Shown: in pieces, positions 16,834-25,949 of the stretch
How the letters are laid out: each line of letters starts with the position of its first letter
Position numbering within the stretch: the first letter of the stretch is position 1
Source of the DNA: Gammaproteobacteria bacterium
GTDB taxonomy: Bacteria; Pseudomonadota; Gammaproteobacteria; Pseudomonadales; Azotimanducaceae
Direction: 5' to 3'
DNA: 64,000 nt
NCBI GenBank assembly: GCA_021773555.1
Contig: JAJFKA010000030.1
Location: forward strand, 36,435-100,434
Notes under the pieces: model-generated
The model's database searches: none
The model's input: the letters and a program-made list of their open reading frames with translations, nothing else
Told to the model about the DNA's origin: nothing
Program-made: the position numbers and the translations under genes

Positions 16834-19443
16834 ATGTATCAGACCCTGCTCATCCGCTGGACCCGATTTGTAACCGCGAGGCCGGTAACCGTGTTGCTCA
16901 TTGTCGCCCTCGTAACGCTGGCGTCAGGCTATTTCGCTGTTTCCCGCTTCAGCATTAATTCGGACACGGGAAAACTCATCAGGCAGGACACCGCCTGGAA
17001 AGCTACCTACAACGACTTTCAGAATACTTATCCCCAATACGCAAACAACACGTTTGTGGTCATCAGCGGCGCAAAAATGGCTGACGTACGCGCCGTGTCT
17101 CGCCGACTCGAGGAACTGCTCCGCGCAGACACTGACACTTTCGAGATGGTTTATGCACCGGAAAACGATGTCTTCCTGGAAGACCATGCGTTGCTGTTCC
17201 TGTCAGTGGATGATCTTGACACCCTGGTTTCAAACCTCGCGGATGCACAGCCGGTGCTCACCGCTATCGCCCGGGACCCTGGCCTGCGCGGACTATTTAC
17301 GTTGTTTGACGACGCACTTGGCGCAGACGAACCCTTGCCCCCGGGCATGGCTGGGATATTCCGGTTACTGGCCGACAATATCCACCAGACTCTATCCGGC
17401 CATCCCTCACCAGTTGCCTGGCGTGACGAAATGTTAAACCGCGACAGTGACGTTGATTTCTATAGTGTCATTTTCGTCCAAGGTGCTCAGAATTTTGGCA
17501 TCAGTCTGCCGAATGCACGCATCATCGGCACCATTCGCGACACTATCAGTTCCCTCGAGATGCCGCAGAAGGATCTCGTTAGCGTCCGCTTGAGCGGTCA
17601 GATTCCACTCGATCATGGCGAGATTGAAAGCGCCATGAACAGTGCGCAGCTGGCTGGCTCGATCGCCGCCGTCGTTTTATTGGGGATTCTGGTTTTTGGG
17701 GTAGGCTCCCTTCGCGTGATCATCGCAACGTATCTGGCCATGATCATCGGTCTTATTTGCACGGCGGCCTACGCGACGCTCGCGGTTGGTCAGTACAACA
17801 CCATTTCAATTATCTTTCTGGTCATGTTTATCGGACTCGGGGTCGACTTCGCCATCCATATCAGTCTGCGATACCAGGAGGAGTTGCGCGACCGAAGCAA
17901 ACAGGATGCCATCGAGACGACCACCCGGGATCTCGGCCCCGCCATCAGTCTCTGTGGCATCACCTCGGCAATCGGATTCCTGGCATTTGTGCCAACGGAG
18001 TATATCGGCCTTGCTGAACTTGGGATTATCTCCGGCGGAGGAATGATTATCGCCGTGATTGTTTCACTCACGGTGATCCCGGCATTTTTTACACTCGTCA
18101 AGGATCCTGTGCTACCGCGGAAACGATTGTTGGTGGCGAACATTTCACTGTTAATGCTCGAATATCGCCACCTGATTGTCGCCGTTACCTTAGGTGTCGC
18201 GCTGCTCGCGCTGTTCATATCACGCAACGCCTATTTTGACTACAGCACCTTGTCACTGAAGGACCAGAATTCCGAAGCGATGACCACTTTTCGCGAACTT
18301 CAGGACCAGGATGTGATTACCGATTTTGTCATCAGTTACGTTGCCGCCAGTGAGGCCGACGCGGCACAGACCAAGGCACGTCTGATGACCCTGGACACTG
18401 TATCTGAAGTGAAGATTCCTCGCGATTATGTGCCTGTGGATCAGGAGGAGAAACGATTCATCCTCGAAGACGCACAGATCATGCTGGCAAGCACTTTCTA
18501 TCAGGAGAAGACACCGGACCGGTCATCTGCCGACAGCGATCGTCTGAGGGATCAGGCGATAAGCCAATTGGCAGCAAGCCTTGAAGACTTCGCCCGACAA
18601 AGCACGGAGGATAGCGAACTCAGCGATGCCGTGGCCGCGCTCCTGACTGAGCTGCTGCAACTTGCTAATCAGGATACTCACACCAAAACGCAATTTGAAC
18701 AGAATGTGATCCAGCCCATGCAGGATGAGCTCAACTGGCTAAACAAGGCGATCAATGTCAAAACTTTTACGTTCGAAGATTTTCCCGCAACCTTTCGTCA
18801 CAGACTCATCGCACCGGGTGGCGAGCAACTGGTCACCGTCACGCCGGGTGATGACATTATCCCTGTTGCCGCCATGCGTTCCTTTGCTGACGAGGTACAA
18901 TCTGTTGTCGATAATGCAACCGGCCGTCCGATTGTCGAGCTTGGAATCGGGCAAATCGTATTGTCAGCTTTTGGCCAGGCGATTTCCGTTGCCGTGGTCC
19001 TGATTCTGCTGGTGCTGATCCTGGCCCTGCGCTCCGTCGTCGATTCGATCCTCGTATTAATTCCCCTGGCGATTACAACCCTGGTCACCTTCGCGACATC
19101 AGTATTGGTCGATTTGCCGCTGAATATGGCCAATGTGGTCGTGGTGCCGCTAATATTTGGCCTGGGTGTCGACAATGGCATTCACGTGGTGGAACGCTTT
19201 CGAGAATCCAAAGACCTCACCGCCCTGGTTAGATCCAGCACCCCCAGGGCGGTGTTTCTCAGCACCTTGACCACGCTCGGCACATTCGGGGCATTGTCAT
19301 TTTCGACGCACCAGGGCATCTACTCAATTGGGGTACTGCTTACCTGCGCCCTGACGGCACTGTTATTTTTGACGCTGATATCATTACCCGCGTTGCTGGC
19401 TGTTTTCTCGCCCTATCGGGTTGGTCAGCCGACCTCAGAGTAG
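16834..19443 (+). CDS. hpnN: HpnN-like RND/MMPL lipid transporter
   Basis: An 869-residue inner-membrane protein with the two-fold RND layout. TM1 is near residues 17-37, then a large periplasmic loop of about 200 residues, a block of five to six TMs containing the GLGVDFAIH motif, a second periplasmic loop, and a last TM block with FGLGVDNGIHVVERF. The start of loop 1 (INSDTGKLI, then AQPVLTAIARDPGLRGL) matches HpnN, which moves hopanoids to the outer membrane. No squalene-hopene cyclase or other hpn gene is present here, so the cargo may be a hopanoid or another polycyclic or acyl lipid. The gene is 28 bp downstream of hpnM and overlaps the convergent reductase gene by 9 bp. Confidence 0.82.
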   Translation: MYQTLLIRWTRFVTARPVTVLLIVALVTLASGYFAVSRFSINSDTGKLIRQDTAWKATYNDFQNTYPQYANNTFVVISGAKMADVRAVSRRLEELLRADTDTFEMVYAPENDVFLEDHALLFLSVDDLDTLVSNLADAQPVLTAIARDPGLRGLFTLFDDALGADEPLPPGMAGIFRLLADNIHQTLSGHPSPVAWRDEMLNRDSDVDFYSVIFVQGAQNFGISLPNARIIGTIRDTISSLEMPQKDLVSVRLSGQIPLDHGEIESAMNSAQLAGSIAAVVLLGILVFGVGSLRVIIATYLAMIIGLICTAAYATLAVGQYNTISIIFLVMFIGLGVDFAIHISLRYQEELRDRSKQDAIETTTRDLGPAISLCGITSAIGFLAFVPTEYIGLAELGIISGGGMIIAVIVSLTVIPAFFTLVKDPVLPRKRLLVANISLLMLEYRHLIVAVTLGVALLALFISRNAYFDYSTLSLKDQNSEAMTTFRELQDQDVITDFVISYVAASEADAAQTKARLMTLDTVSEVKIPRDYVPVDQEEKRFILEDAQIMLASTFYQEKTPDRSSADSDRLRDQAISQLAASLEDFARQSTEDSELSDAVAALLTELLQLANQDTHTKTQFEQNVIQPMQDELNWLNKAINVKTFTFEDFPATFRHRLIAPGGEQLVTVTPGDDIIPVAAMRSFADEVQSVVDNATGRPIVELGIGQIVLSAFGQAISVAVVLILLVLILALRSVVDSILVLIPLAITTLVTFATSVLVDLPLNMANVVVVPLIFGLGVDNGIHVVERFRESKDLTALVRSSTPRAVFLSTLTTLGTFGALSFSTHQGIYSIGVLLTCALTALLFLTLISLPALLAVFSPYRVGQPTSE

Positions 19444-20190
19444 ACCCGGTATCAACGCGCGGCGATCGCGCGGATAGTCCGCAAAGGTTTCCTTATACCA
19501 CTGGTGGCTGGCCAGCGCCCTCGGTAAAAGATTCGCCAGGGTCCAGATAAGGAACACAACACCTGCGCCGGACACGGTCAGCAATGCCCAGCCGGACCAC
19601 TGAATTATCTCCCCAAGATAATTCGGGCAGCTGACTCGCTCAAATAGAAACCCTCTTGGAATCCTGTAACCAGATTCACCTGGTCCGCGTAATGCTCGCA
19701 GCAGTGCATCGGATCGTTTCGTGATCCAGAAACCCGCGAAGTATAAGCAGCATCCGCCAATAAACAGTGGCGTGTAAAACCAGTCTGTTGTGTACTGGTC
19801 CGCGTTCAGGACGAAATGGTAGCTGATGAGGAAGCCATTGACGCAGTTGAATGCCACGGCCATGAGCACCACCGAGATCGGCATTAATCGATTGCTCGTT
19901 AATGTAAATGGATAGACAAAGGCACGGTGGAAATAGTGCAGCTGCCAGAGCAGTAAAAATACCATTGAAGTGACGGTCGTGGTCATCTCAAACAGCATCA
20001 CCCAGGCAACCACAAGGCTGGCCGGAGCCTCCATCAATAACCAGCCGATGCGGTTGTCTATTCGAGGTCCCCAGCCTGCACGCGAGAAACGACCATAGGG
20101 TGCTGCAACGAAGAGCAGCACAACCAGCACCAGAGGGCCCGCGATGGCCATCAACCAAAGTACGACCTGATATTGCTCATCCAGGGACAA
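19435..20190 (-). CDS. 3-oxo-5-alpha-steroid 4-dehydrogenase (steroid 5-alpha-reductase) homologue
   Basis: A 251-residue polytopic membrane protein close to eukaryotic SRD5A1/2. Conserved segments appear in family order: MEAPASLV near residue 53, QLHYFHRAFVYPF near 83, AFNCVNGF, YRIPRGFLFERVSCPNYLGE near 177, and NLLPRALASHQWY...FADYPRDRRALIP at the C-terminus. These include the NADPH- and substrate-binding residues. The enzyme reduces the 4,5 double bond of 3-oxo-4-ene steroids. In bacteria it may act on steroids or other polyprenyl or enone lipids. It overlaps hpnN convergently and lies next to an SCP2-like gene, a neighbourhood suggesting isoprenoid or steroid lipid metabolism. Family identity is strong, the substrate inferred. 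Confidence 0.85.
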   Translation of the reverse strand: MSLDEQYQVVLWLMAIAGPLVLVVLLFVAAPYGRFSRAGWGPRIDNRIGWLLMEAPASLVVAWVMLFEMTTTVTSMVFLLLWQLHYFHRAFVYPFTLTSNRLMPISVVLMAVAFNCVNGFLISYHFVLNADQYTTDWFYTPLFIGGCCLYFAGFWITKRSDALLRALRGPGESGYRIPRGFLFERVSCPNYLGEIIQWSGWALLTVSGAGVVFLIWTLANLLPRALASHQWYKETFADYPRDRRALIPGLL

Positions 20191-20290
20191 GGCTCACCTC
20201 AACCACGTATGCCTGAAATGCAACTGTACAGTTTGTATTCATAAATCGCAGCCTCTAAGATTGCCCCACTTCCACTGGACCCGACCCTAC

Positions 20291-20923
20291 ATGGCTGATC
20301 TTGAAGTAATTCTGGAAGATGATCCGGTGCCAATCGTGTTGATCTTCGGCAATATGCTAAAAGCATCGCTTGCGCTTCCTGCACGATCGGAAATCGCCGC
20401 CACGCTTATCGGTAGTTGTGCGCTGGCGTCAACCACTGACCCACAGGCACTCACCATCGATTTCTCTCCCGGACAAACCAGGATTCGGCACGGGGTCAGC
20501 CGTGATGCAAAAATTATCATTCATCTGGATTTCGCCGACATGGATGCGAAACCGCGGGTCGAGCGATTGTGGCGACACCCGCTGTTTGCATACAGGGTAG
20601 GCCAGTTACTGGAGCCAATTACTACCAGCTGGACAGAGGCTGCAAAAAGGTTCTGGGATCTGACCGCGCAAATCCCTGGTATGCCCACCGGCATCAAAAT
20701 TACGAATACGGACGAGCAGCGTAGTCTTCAATTTGGCAGCGATTCCCATGAGGTTGAGCTGCACGGTGACTCAAAATCCCTGTCGAGCCTGCTCAATGGA
20801 TCCGGTGTCCTTGCTAATGAGGTCATGCAGGGGCGCTTGAAAATTTTGGGTTCACTGGAACACATGGTCGTACTCAGCGAAGTCACCTTCAATCTAATGT
20901 TAGGGAATCCCGGCCATGACTGA
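20291..20923 (+). CDS. SCP2-like sterol/lipid-binding domain protein
   Basis: A 210-residue cytoplasmic protein without a signal peptide. Its first half resembles SCP2 domains (strand pattern around TIDFSPGQTRIRHG and KIIIHLDFADMD), followed by a helical linker and a second SCP2-like half near the C-terminus. SCP2 folds bind lipids or acyl chains; nothing catalytic is visible. The start is ATG 20291; an upstream in-frame start at 20261 would add 10 residues without conserved features. Its end overlaps the glutamine-synthetase-like gene by 8 bp, so the two are translationally coupled, an unusual pairing. The fold call is moderate. Confidence 0.5.
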   Translation: MADLEVILEDDPVPIVLIFGNMLKASLALPARSEIAATLIGSCALASTTDPQALTIDFSPGQTRIRHGVSRDAKIIIHLDFADMDAKPRVERLWRHPLFAYRVGQLLEPITTSWTEAAKRFWDLTAQIPGMPTGIKITNTDEQRSLQFGSDSHEVELHGDSKSLSSLLNGSGVLANEVMQGRLKILGSLEHMVVLSEVTFNLMLGNPGHD

Positions 20924-22313
20924 TACTCCATTTAAGGGTGAGAAGAACCTCGAGTCGTGGCTCGACCGACACCATGTGGATACCGTGCGCACCCAGGTAA
21001 CGACGTTGGACGGCGCAAGTCTTGGTAAATACTGTAATCGCAATAAATTTCTAAAAACCTTACCGGAAGGTCACGGTATCAGTGACCTGGCGTTAGCCAT
21101 GGATCTGGCCGGTACTCCGCATATGACTTTCTGGCACCCTTTCAGACGACATGCCCTGGGCGATATCGCAGTAAAACCGGATCTGGACACGCTCATTTCC
21201 GATGGCACAGATCCGAACCTTGGCCACGTAATCTGCGATTTTACCCAGGTGGATGGCACTCCCATCAATCTGTGTCCGCGCACATTATTGAAAAACATTG
21301 TCGCGGAGATTTTTGATCTGGGTTATACCGTCAAAGCGACCTGCGAGCTGGAGTTTTTCCTGTTTCAGAACTCGTTCGAAGAGGCCAGCAGAAAAAAATA
21401 TCAGGGACTGACCCCCGTCGGCGCGTCAAAACTGCAGAACATTTATTATCTTCGCAACGCTTACCACGCCAAGACATTCATGGATGAGGTGACCAAACGC
21501 CTGGACTGGTATGGTATTTCCTGGGAAGGATGGAATGACGAAGCGGGGGTCGGCCAGATCGAGCTGAACCTGAGTCCGGCCGATCCGCTGCGCATCGCCG
21601 ACGACGTGATGCGCGTTAAGAACGTGCTCTATGAGGTCGCGGTCGACCTGGATATGAGTGTAACCTTCATGGCGCATCCAATGCCCGGTTACTCCAGTGG
21701 CATGCACGTTCACCACTCATTGCTGCAAAATGGAAAGCCGGCATTTTACGATTCGACCCAGCCGGACAATCGTTCACAACTGTTACGCAATTGGATTGGC
21801 GGCATCATCAAAACAATGCCCGGCGCGGTCTCCTACTTATGCCCGACCATCAATTCTTACCGTCGCCTGAAGGAATTCTCAGCCCCCCCTTTGACTGCCA
21901 CCTGGGGAGAAGAGAACAAATCAACGGCTTTACGGCTGGTCTCCAGAACCCCTAAATCAACGCGGATTGAACACCGTCTGGGGGCTGCCGATTTGAATCC
22001 TTATCTTGGAATTGCGGTGATCCTTGCCGGTGGTCTCGCCGGTGTTAACAACAAGATTGAGCCGCCTGATGAGTTCAAATTCATCGGCTGGGGATTACCT
22101 GACAGTATTAAGCGATTGCCTTTGACCATCACCCGGGCAGCTGAAGCGCTCAGGCAGGATGAACTGCTTCGCGAGGTTTTAGGTGCTGATGTGGTGGACT
22201 ACTGGCTGAAAACACGGCAGCTTGAATGGTTTGCCTTTCATACAGAAGGCGGTGACCCGGATAGTGACAAACCCTGCAGTTGGGAGTATCAGCGTTATTT
22301 CGCCATCGTTTAA
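20916..22313 (+). CDS. Glutamine synthetase family ligase (GlnT/PuuA-like)
   Basis: A 465-residue member of the glutamine synthetase superfamily. The metal and glutamate motifs are visible: CELEFFLF near residue 146, GVGQIELNL near 210, SGMHVHHSL near 267, NSYRRLK near 310 and RIEHRLGAADLNPYL near 350. GS relatives of this length ligate glutamate to ammonia, polyamines, ethanolamine or amines. The lack of the typical GlnA adenylylation region and the context argue against the main GlnA. It overlaps the preceding SCP2-like gene. The amine substrate is not predictable. Confidence 0.82.
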   Translation: MTDTPFKGEKNLESWLDRHHVDTVRTQVTTLDGASLGKYCNRNKFLKTLPEGHGISDLALAMDLAGTPHMTFWHPFRRHALGDIAVKPDLDTLISDGTDPNLGHVICDFTQVDGTPINLCPRTLLKNIVAEIFDLGYTVKATCELEFFLFQNSFEEASRKKYQGLTPVGASKLQNIYYLRNAYHAKTFMDEVTKRLDWYGISWEGWNDEAGVGQIELNLSPADPLRIADDVMRVKNVLYEVAVDLDMSVTFMAHPMPGYSSGMHVHHSLLQNGKPAFYDSTQPDNRSQLLRNWIGGIIKTMPGAVSYLCPTINSYRRLKEFSAPPLTATWGEENKSTALRLVSRTPKSTRIEHRLGAADLNPYLGIAVILAGGLAGVNNKIEPPDEFKFIGWGLPDSIKRLPLTITRAAEALRQDELLREVLGADVVDYWLKTRQLEWFAFHTEGGDPDSDKPCSWEYQRYFAIV

Positions 22314-22357
22314 GCATTGCGCCACTTCAAGATTTGCGTGTTTTCTTTACGCAATGC
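22314..22357. terminator. Inverted repeat between convergent genes, possible bidirectional terminator
   Basis: GCATTGCG (22314-22321) is the exact reverse complement of CGCAATGC (22350-22357). An alternative inner stem is TTGCGT with ACGCAA around a T-rich loop. It sits between the convergent ligase and OppA-type genes, where a shared terminator is expected. No classic T-tract follows. Confidence 0.35.
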
Positions 22358-22363
22358 AGGCAA

Positions 22364-23989
22364 CTACCGAACAACACGGGCAAAGGTATAGTCAGGATCC
22401 TGACCAATCACACGACGGATGACGCCTTTAAGTTTGGCATGCTGCAGATAAGCAGAGCCCGTCTCCGCGGTCGGCAGCAACGGCACGTCATCAATTATGA
22501 TGCGTTGTAACTCAGCTCCCGCCTGCATCCGTGTTTTCATGTCCGCGGATTCCCTGAGCACACTGAACCACTGATCATACTCCGGGTTGAAATAACGCCC
22601 CCTGTTGTTTGGATTCCAGGACGCCATCAGATCAGCATAGGTCACAATATCGTCAAAATCCGGATACCAACTGGACATCACCAGGTCGAACTGCCCGTTC
22701 CGTGCTTTTTCCAGATACTGCTTAAAGGTTTGCTGATCAACTTTGATATCAACTCCCAGGTTTTGCCGCAGCAGTCCCTGAAAATACTCAGCAACCTTAC
22801 TGCCCGTGGGTGACGTCACGGTTAACAACGTCATTTCTGGCATGGACCCCATTTCCTGTCGCACTTCCTCAATCAAACGGCGCGCTGCTACCGGGTCCGG
22901 ACTGACCGGCACAGGCGGGTATTCATCCCTGAATTTACTGTTAACACCGTTCAGCCAGGAAGGAAAAAAGGTATCCGTTGGTTTGTAGCCCGGAATGGCG
23001 ATTACCCTGTTCACAAATGTGTCGCTATCGAACACCAGTTGCACCGCCTTGCGGACTTTCCGGTTCGCCGTAACCCGTTCCGGGCGATGATTGAACCAGA
23101 CATAGGCGACCCCGCCGGAGACAAACGTGCGTAATCGAAGACCCTGTTCAGATGCATCCCGCACTGTTTCTGCACCTAACCTGGCAAGGGCAATACTGCC
23201 GTCGCGGAACAGGTTCAGTCGGGTGCGGTTGTCCTCGGTAATGTAGGCCACATTTATTTCATTGAGAATAATCTGGTCGCGATTCCAGTAACGTTCGTTT
23301 TTAACGAGCGTCAGCGCGCTGCCATGAGTCCATCGCGTCAGCTTAAACGGCCCGTTGTACAGAAGATCAGCAACTTCGGCGCCATAGGATGTGGGCCGCT
23401 GTTGATAAAACGCTTCATTGACTGGGAAAAATGTCGCATGGGTCATCAGGCTGAGACAATACCCGCAATTACGCTGCAACCTGACCTCAAGCGTCAGATC
23501 ATCAATCGCCTCGACTCCCAGGGCGGCAACCGGTACTTGTCCGGATTGCACCAATTCGGCATTCATTATCGGGTGCATAATCGCGGCAAACGGTGCGGCA
23601 CTGGCGGGATCGCTAACCTGCCGCCAGGCGAAGACAAAGTCATGAGCGGTGACCTGCGAGCCGTCTGACCAGAGCGCATCATCGCGAAGGTGGAAGGTTA
23701 TTTTGCCCGGTTCCTCCTGCCAGGATTGAGCCACTCCGGGTGCGATCCGACCACGCTGATCGTAACGCAAAAGTCCCTCGTTAACGTGCCCTATAATAAA
23801 ATAGCTGACGATATCGGTAGTCTGCATGGAATTGATGTTTGGTGGCTCCTGCGTCAAAGCAACCGTAATTGCCTGTCGCTCGAAATCAACTGCAGCTGCC
23901 CTCGACTCCAGCATCATGAAGGCCAGCGCGAGACCTGCCAGGGTCAGTTTAGCTGCCTGGATTAAGCGCAGTATCAATCGCAACCTCAT
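22364..23989 (-). CDS. Peptide ABC transporter substrate-binding protein (OppA-like)
   Basis: A 541-residue solute-binding protein (family 5). A signal peptide of about 32 residues ends at SRAAA. LRDDALWSDGSQVTAHDFVFAWRQV carries the family signature at about 102-126, and the C-terminal QRIIIDDVPLLPTAE matches OppA/MppA. It binds peptides or similar solutes in the periplasm. No permease or ATPase genes (oppBCDF) adjoin it, so it must use a transporter encoded elsewhere. Its start overlaps the stop of the upstream PhyH gene by 4 bp, an unusual operon partner. Confidence 0.85.
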   Translation of the reverse strand: MRLRLILRLIQAAKLTLAGLALAFMMLESRAAAVDFERQAITVALTQEPPNINSMQTTDIVSYFIIGHVNEGLLRYDQRGRIAPGVAQSWQEEPGKITFHLRDDALWSDGSQVTAHDFVFAWRQVSDPASAAPFAAIMHPIMNAELVQSGQVPVAALGVEAIDDLTLEVRLQRNCGYCLSLMTHATFFPVNEAFYQQRPTSYGAEVADLLYNGPFKLTRWTHGSALTLVKNERYWNRDQIILNEINVAYITEDNRTRLNLFRDGSIALARLGAETVRDASEQGLRLRTFVSGGVAYVWFNHRPERVTANRKVRKAVQLVFDSDTFVNRVIAIPGYKPTDTFFPSWLNGVNSKFRDEYPPVPVSPDPVAARRLIEEVRQEMGSMPEMTLLTVTSPTGSKVAEYFQGLLRQNLGVDIKVDQQTFKQYLEKARNGQFDLVMSSWYPDFDDIVTYADLMASWNPNNRGRYFNPEYDQWFSVLRESADMKTRMQAGAELQRIIIDDVPLLPTAETGSAYLQHAKLKGVIRRVIGQDPDYTFARVVR

Positions 23990-24855
23990 TGCAACGGCTC
24001 AATTTCACTCGCATTGCGTAGCCATAGCCCACCGCCATACAACGGACGCGGATCATAGGAGCTGTGGCCAAGTAATCGTTGAACTCGGGCGGACTGATGC
24101 TTCAAATCCTCATCGGTGTAGTCGAGCGGCGAGGATTCCTCCGGCGTTAGCCAACCAACCAGAAAACTAAGGTGCATCGCCCGACGCCAGTGATCTGTGA
24201 CATTAGCACCGCCGCCGTGCACCAATTTACCGGAATACACGAGTGCATCACCTACTGATAACTCGGCAGGGACGGTCTGCTCGGCCTCGCCGGTTTCACC
24301 GATGTTATCCCAGAGATGACTGCCCGGTATCACGCGCGTCGCACCCAATTCCTCGGTAACTTCCTCAAGTGCAATCATGGCACTTAAGGTCACCTCCGGA
24401 CTATCAGGCCAGTGCGGAGCGCAACATTGAAACCAGTTAAAGCAGTCCCTGTGTAAAACCTGAGCGGTTGAACCAGGACCAATTAACATCACCTGGGCCG
24501 TGTTCACCCAATAGGAGCCACAATGCGGAGACAACACCGCATCCGCGAGACCGGCGTATGTGGGATTATCGAGCATTTCGAAGAACGCGGGAGACACTTT
24601 ACCCAGGCTGGAAAATCGAATTGTGTTGTTGCCGACAAAAGATTTACCCGCTGCGCCGAGCCCCTGGGTTGCACCCCCGGGTTCAAATTGGCCTTCAACA
24701 GCCGCCACGTCGTGGTTCATTTGCTCGATTGTATCGGTCGAAAACATGCCTTCGATGATGACACCCCCGTCATTGGCCAGCACTTCCAGCTGGGTTTCGA
24801 GCGGCGAAGCGGCAGATAAACGTTGTATCGCCCGACGATTAACTGGATCTGGCAT
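23986..24855 (-). CDS. Phytanoyl-CoA dioxygenase (PhyH) family protein (second)
   Basis: A 289-residue Fe(II)/2-oxoglutarate dioxygenase. Iron ligands are His135 and Asp137 in LHRDCFNW and His213 in LVHGGGAN. The 2-oxoglutarate arginine is in HWRRAMHLSF, and GATRVIPGSHLWD is the family turn. The C-terminal helix LGHSSYDPRPLYGG is shared with the PhyH gene at 36146. It is translationally coupled to the OppA-type gene, suggesting that an imported peptide-like or amino-acid-like compound is hydroxylated; that is inference. Confidence 0.85.
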   Translation of the reverse strand: MPDPVNRRAIQRLSAASPLETQLEVLANDGGVIIEGMFSTDTIEQMNHDVAAVEGQFEPGGATQGLGAAGKSFVGNNTIRFSSLGKVSPAFFEMLDNPTYAGLADAVLSPHCGSYWVNTAQVMLIGPGSTAQVLHRDCFNWFQCCAPHWPDSPEVTLSAMIALEEVTEELGATRVIPGSHLWDNIGETGEAEQTVPAELSVGDALVYSGKLVHGGGANVTDHWRRAMHLSFLVGWLTPEESSPLDYTDEDLKHQSARVQRLLGHSSYDPRPLYGGGLWLRNASEIEPLQ

Positions 24856-24983
24856 GGTGGTTCCTCAATAATGCAAAAGTCATGTTCGAGCGCGCTGAAA
24901 AGTTATCGTGAGTATAGCGGCAATCAATCGCTTTAAAAAAATTCGAACCACTTTTCCACGCCGGTATGGTTAACCATCAAAAT

Positions 24984-25025
24984 CTGAGCGAGATCAAGGA
25001 AATCACCGTTTTCAATGACTAAGAT
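24984..25025 (+). promoter_or_regulatory. Possible FNR/DNR-type box and -10 element ahead of ctaB
   Basis: CTGAGCGAGATCAA (24984-24997) has one perfect half (ATCAA) and the core TGA-N6-TCA of CRP/FNR-family sites; the left half is weak. TAAGAT at 25020-25025 could be the -10, placing the box centre at about -41.5, the class II activator position. It parallels the stronger site ahead of the convergent operon at 34951. Confidence 0.4.
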
Positions 25026-25052
25026 GCTCCCGACACCCTTAACACTTAAGCC

Positions 25053-25949
25053 ATGGATATCATCAAGCAGTTAGCAGAGCCGCCAGTCTGGCGTGCCTAT
25101 CTGGAACTCTGTAAGCCCAATGTCGTACTACTCATGTTGTTGTGTACAACCGTGGGAATGTTCCTGGCGACCCATGAAATTGTACCCCTCGATATTATCT
25201 TCTTTGGCAATCTTGGTGTCGCGCTGGTCGCGGCATCGGCCGCAGCGCTGAATCATGTTCTGGACGCCTCCATCGATGCCAAAATGGCCCGCACCCGCAA
25301 CAGGCCTGTGGTCAGGGGCCGAATTTCATCCCTGCAGGCGATCAGGTTTATCATCGCGACCGGCCTGGCTGGCACACTTGTTCTCGTGCTGTTCGTCAAT
25401 CCACTCACTGCTGCACTGAACCTTGCGTCCTGGGTTGGCTACGGGGTGATTTACAGTGTGTACCTCAAACGGGCGACTCCGCAGAACATTGTCATCGGCG
25501 GATTGTTCGGAGCTGCACCCCCCCTATTTGGCTGGACGGCGGTCACCAACAGCATAGACGGTGGTGGCCTCCTGCTGGTGCTCATTATCTTCGCCTGGAC
25601 ACCACCACATTTCTGGGCACTGGCCATTGATCGAATCGAAGACTATCGTAAATTACCGGATGTACCCATGTTACCGGTTACCCATGGCATCGCTACGACC
25701 AGGATTTACATCCTCGTGTACACACTGATTATGGTCGCCGTAACCCTGATTCCGTATTTCACTGGCATGAGCGGCATTGCCTATCTGCTCGCGGCGCTGG
25801 CCCTGGGGGCTTACTTCATCTACCTGTCAATTGCGATGATTGTTGGCAGCGACAGCCAGACACCGATCAAAACCTTCCGGTACTCAATTGCCTATCTCGG
25901 ATTACTCTTCGCTGCGCTGCTGATCGATCACTACATGGTGCCGATTTGA
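25053..25949 (+). CDS. ctaB: Protoheme IX farnesyltransferase
   Basis: A 298-residue UbiA-family membrane prenyltransferase that makes heme O from protoheme and farnesyl diphosphate. The first Asp-rich motif is NHVLDASIDAKMARTRNRP near residue 68, and the second region DRIEDYRKLPDVPMLPV is near 191. Nine hydrophobic helices are evident. It heads a five-gene run in which each gene overlaps the next by about 4 bp: SCO, an unknown, ctaA and a small membrane protein. Together with ctaA it supplies heme O or A to the heme-copper enzymes of the convergent operon. Confidence 0.93.
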   Translation: MDIIKQLAEPPVWRAYLELCKPNVVLLMLLCTTVGMFLATHEIVPLDIIFFGNLGVALVAASAAALNHVLDASIDAKMARTRNRPVVRGRISSLQAIRFIIATGLAGTLVLVLFVNPLTAALNLASWVGYGVIYSVYLKRATPQNIVIGGLFGAAPPLFGWTAVTNSIDGGGLLLVLIIFAWTPPHFWALAIDRIEDYRKLPDVPMLPVTHGIATTRIYILVYTLIMVAVTLIPYFTGMSGIAYLLAALALGAYFIYLSIAMIVGSDSQTPIKTFRYSIAYLGLLFAALLIDHYMVPI

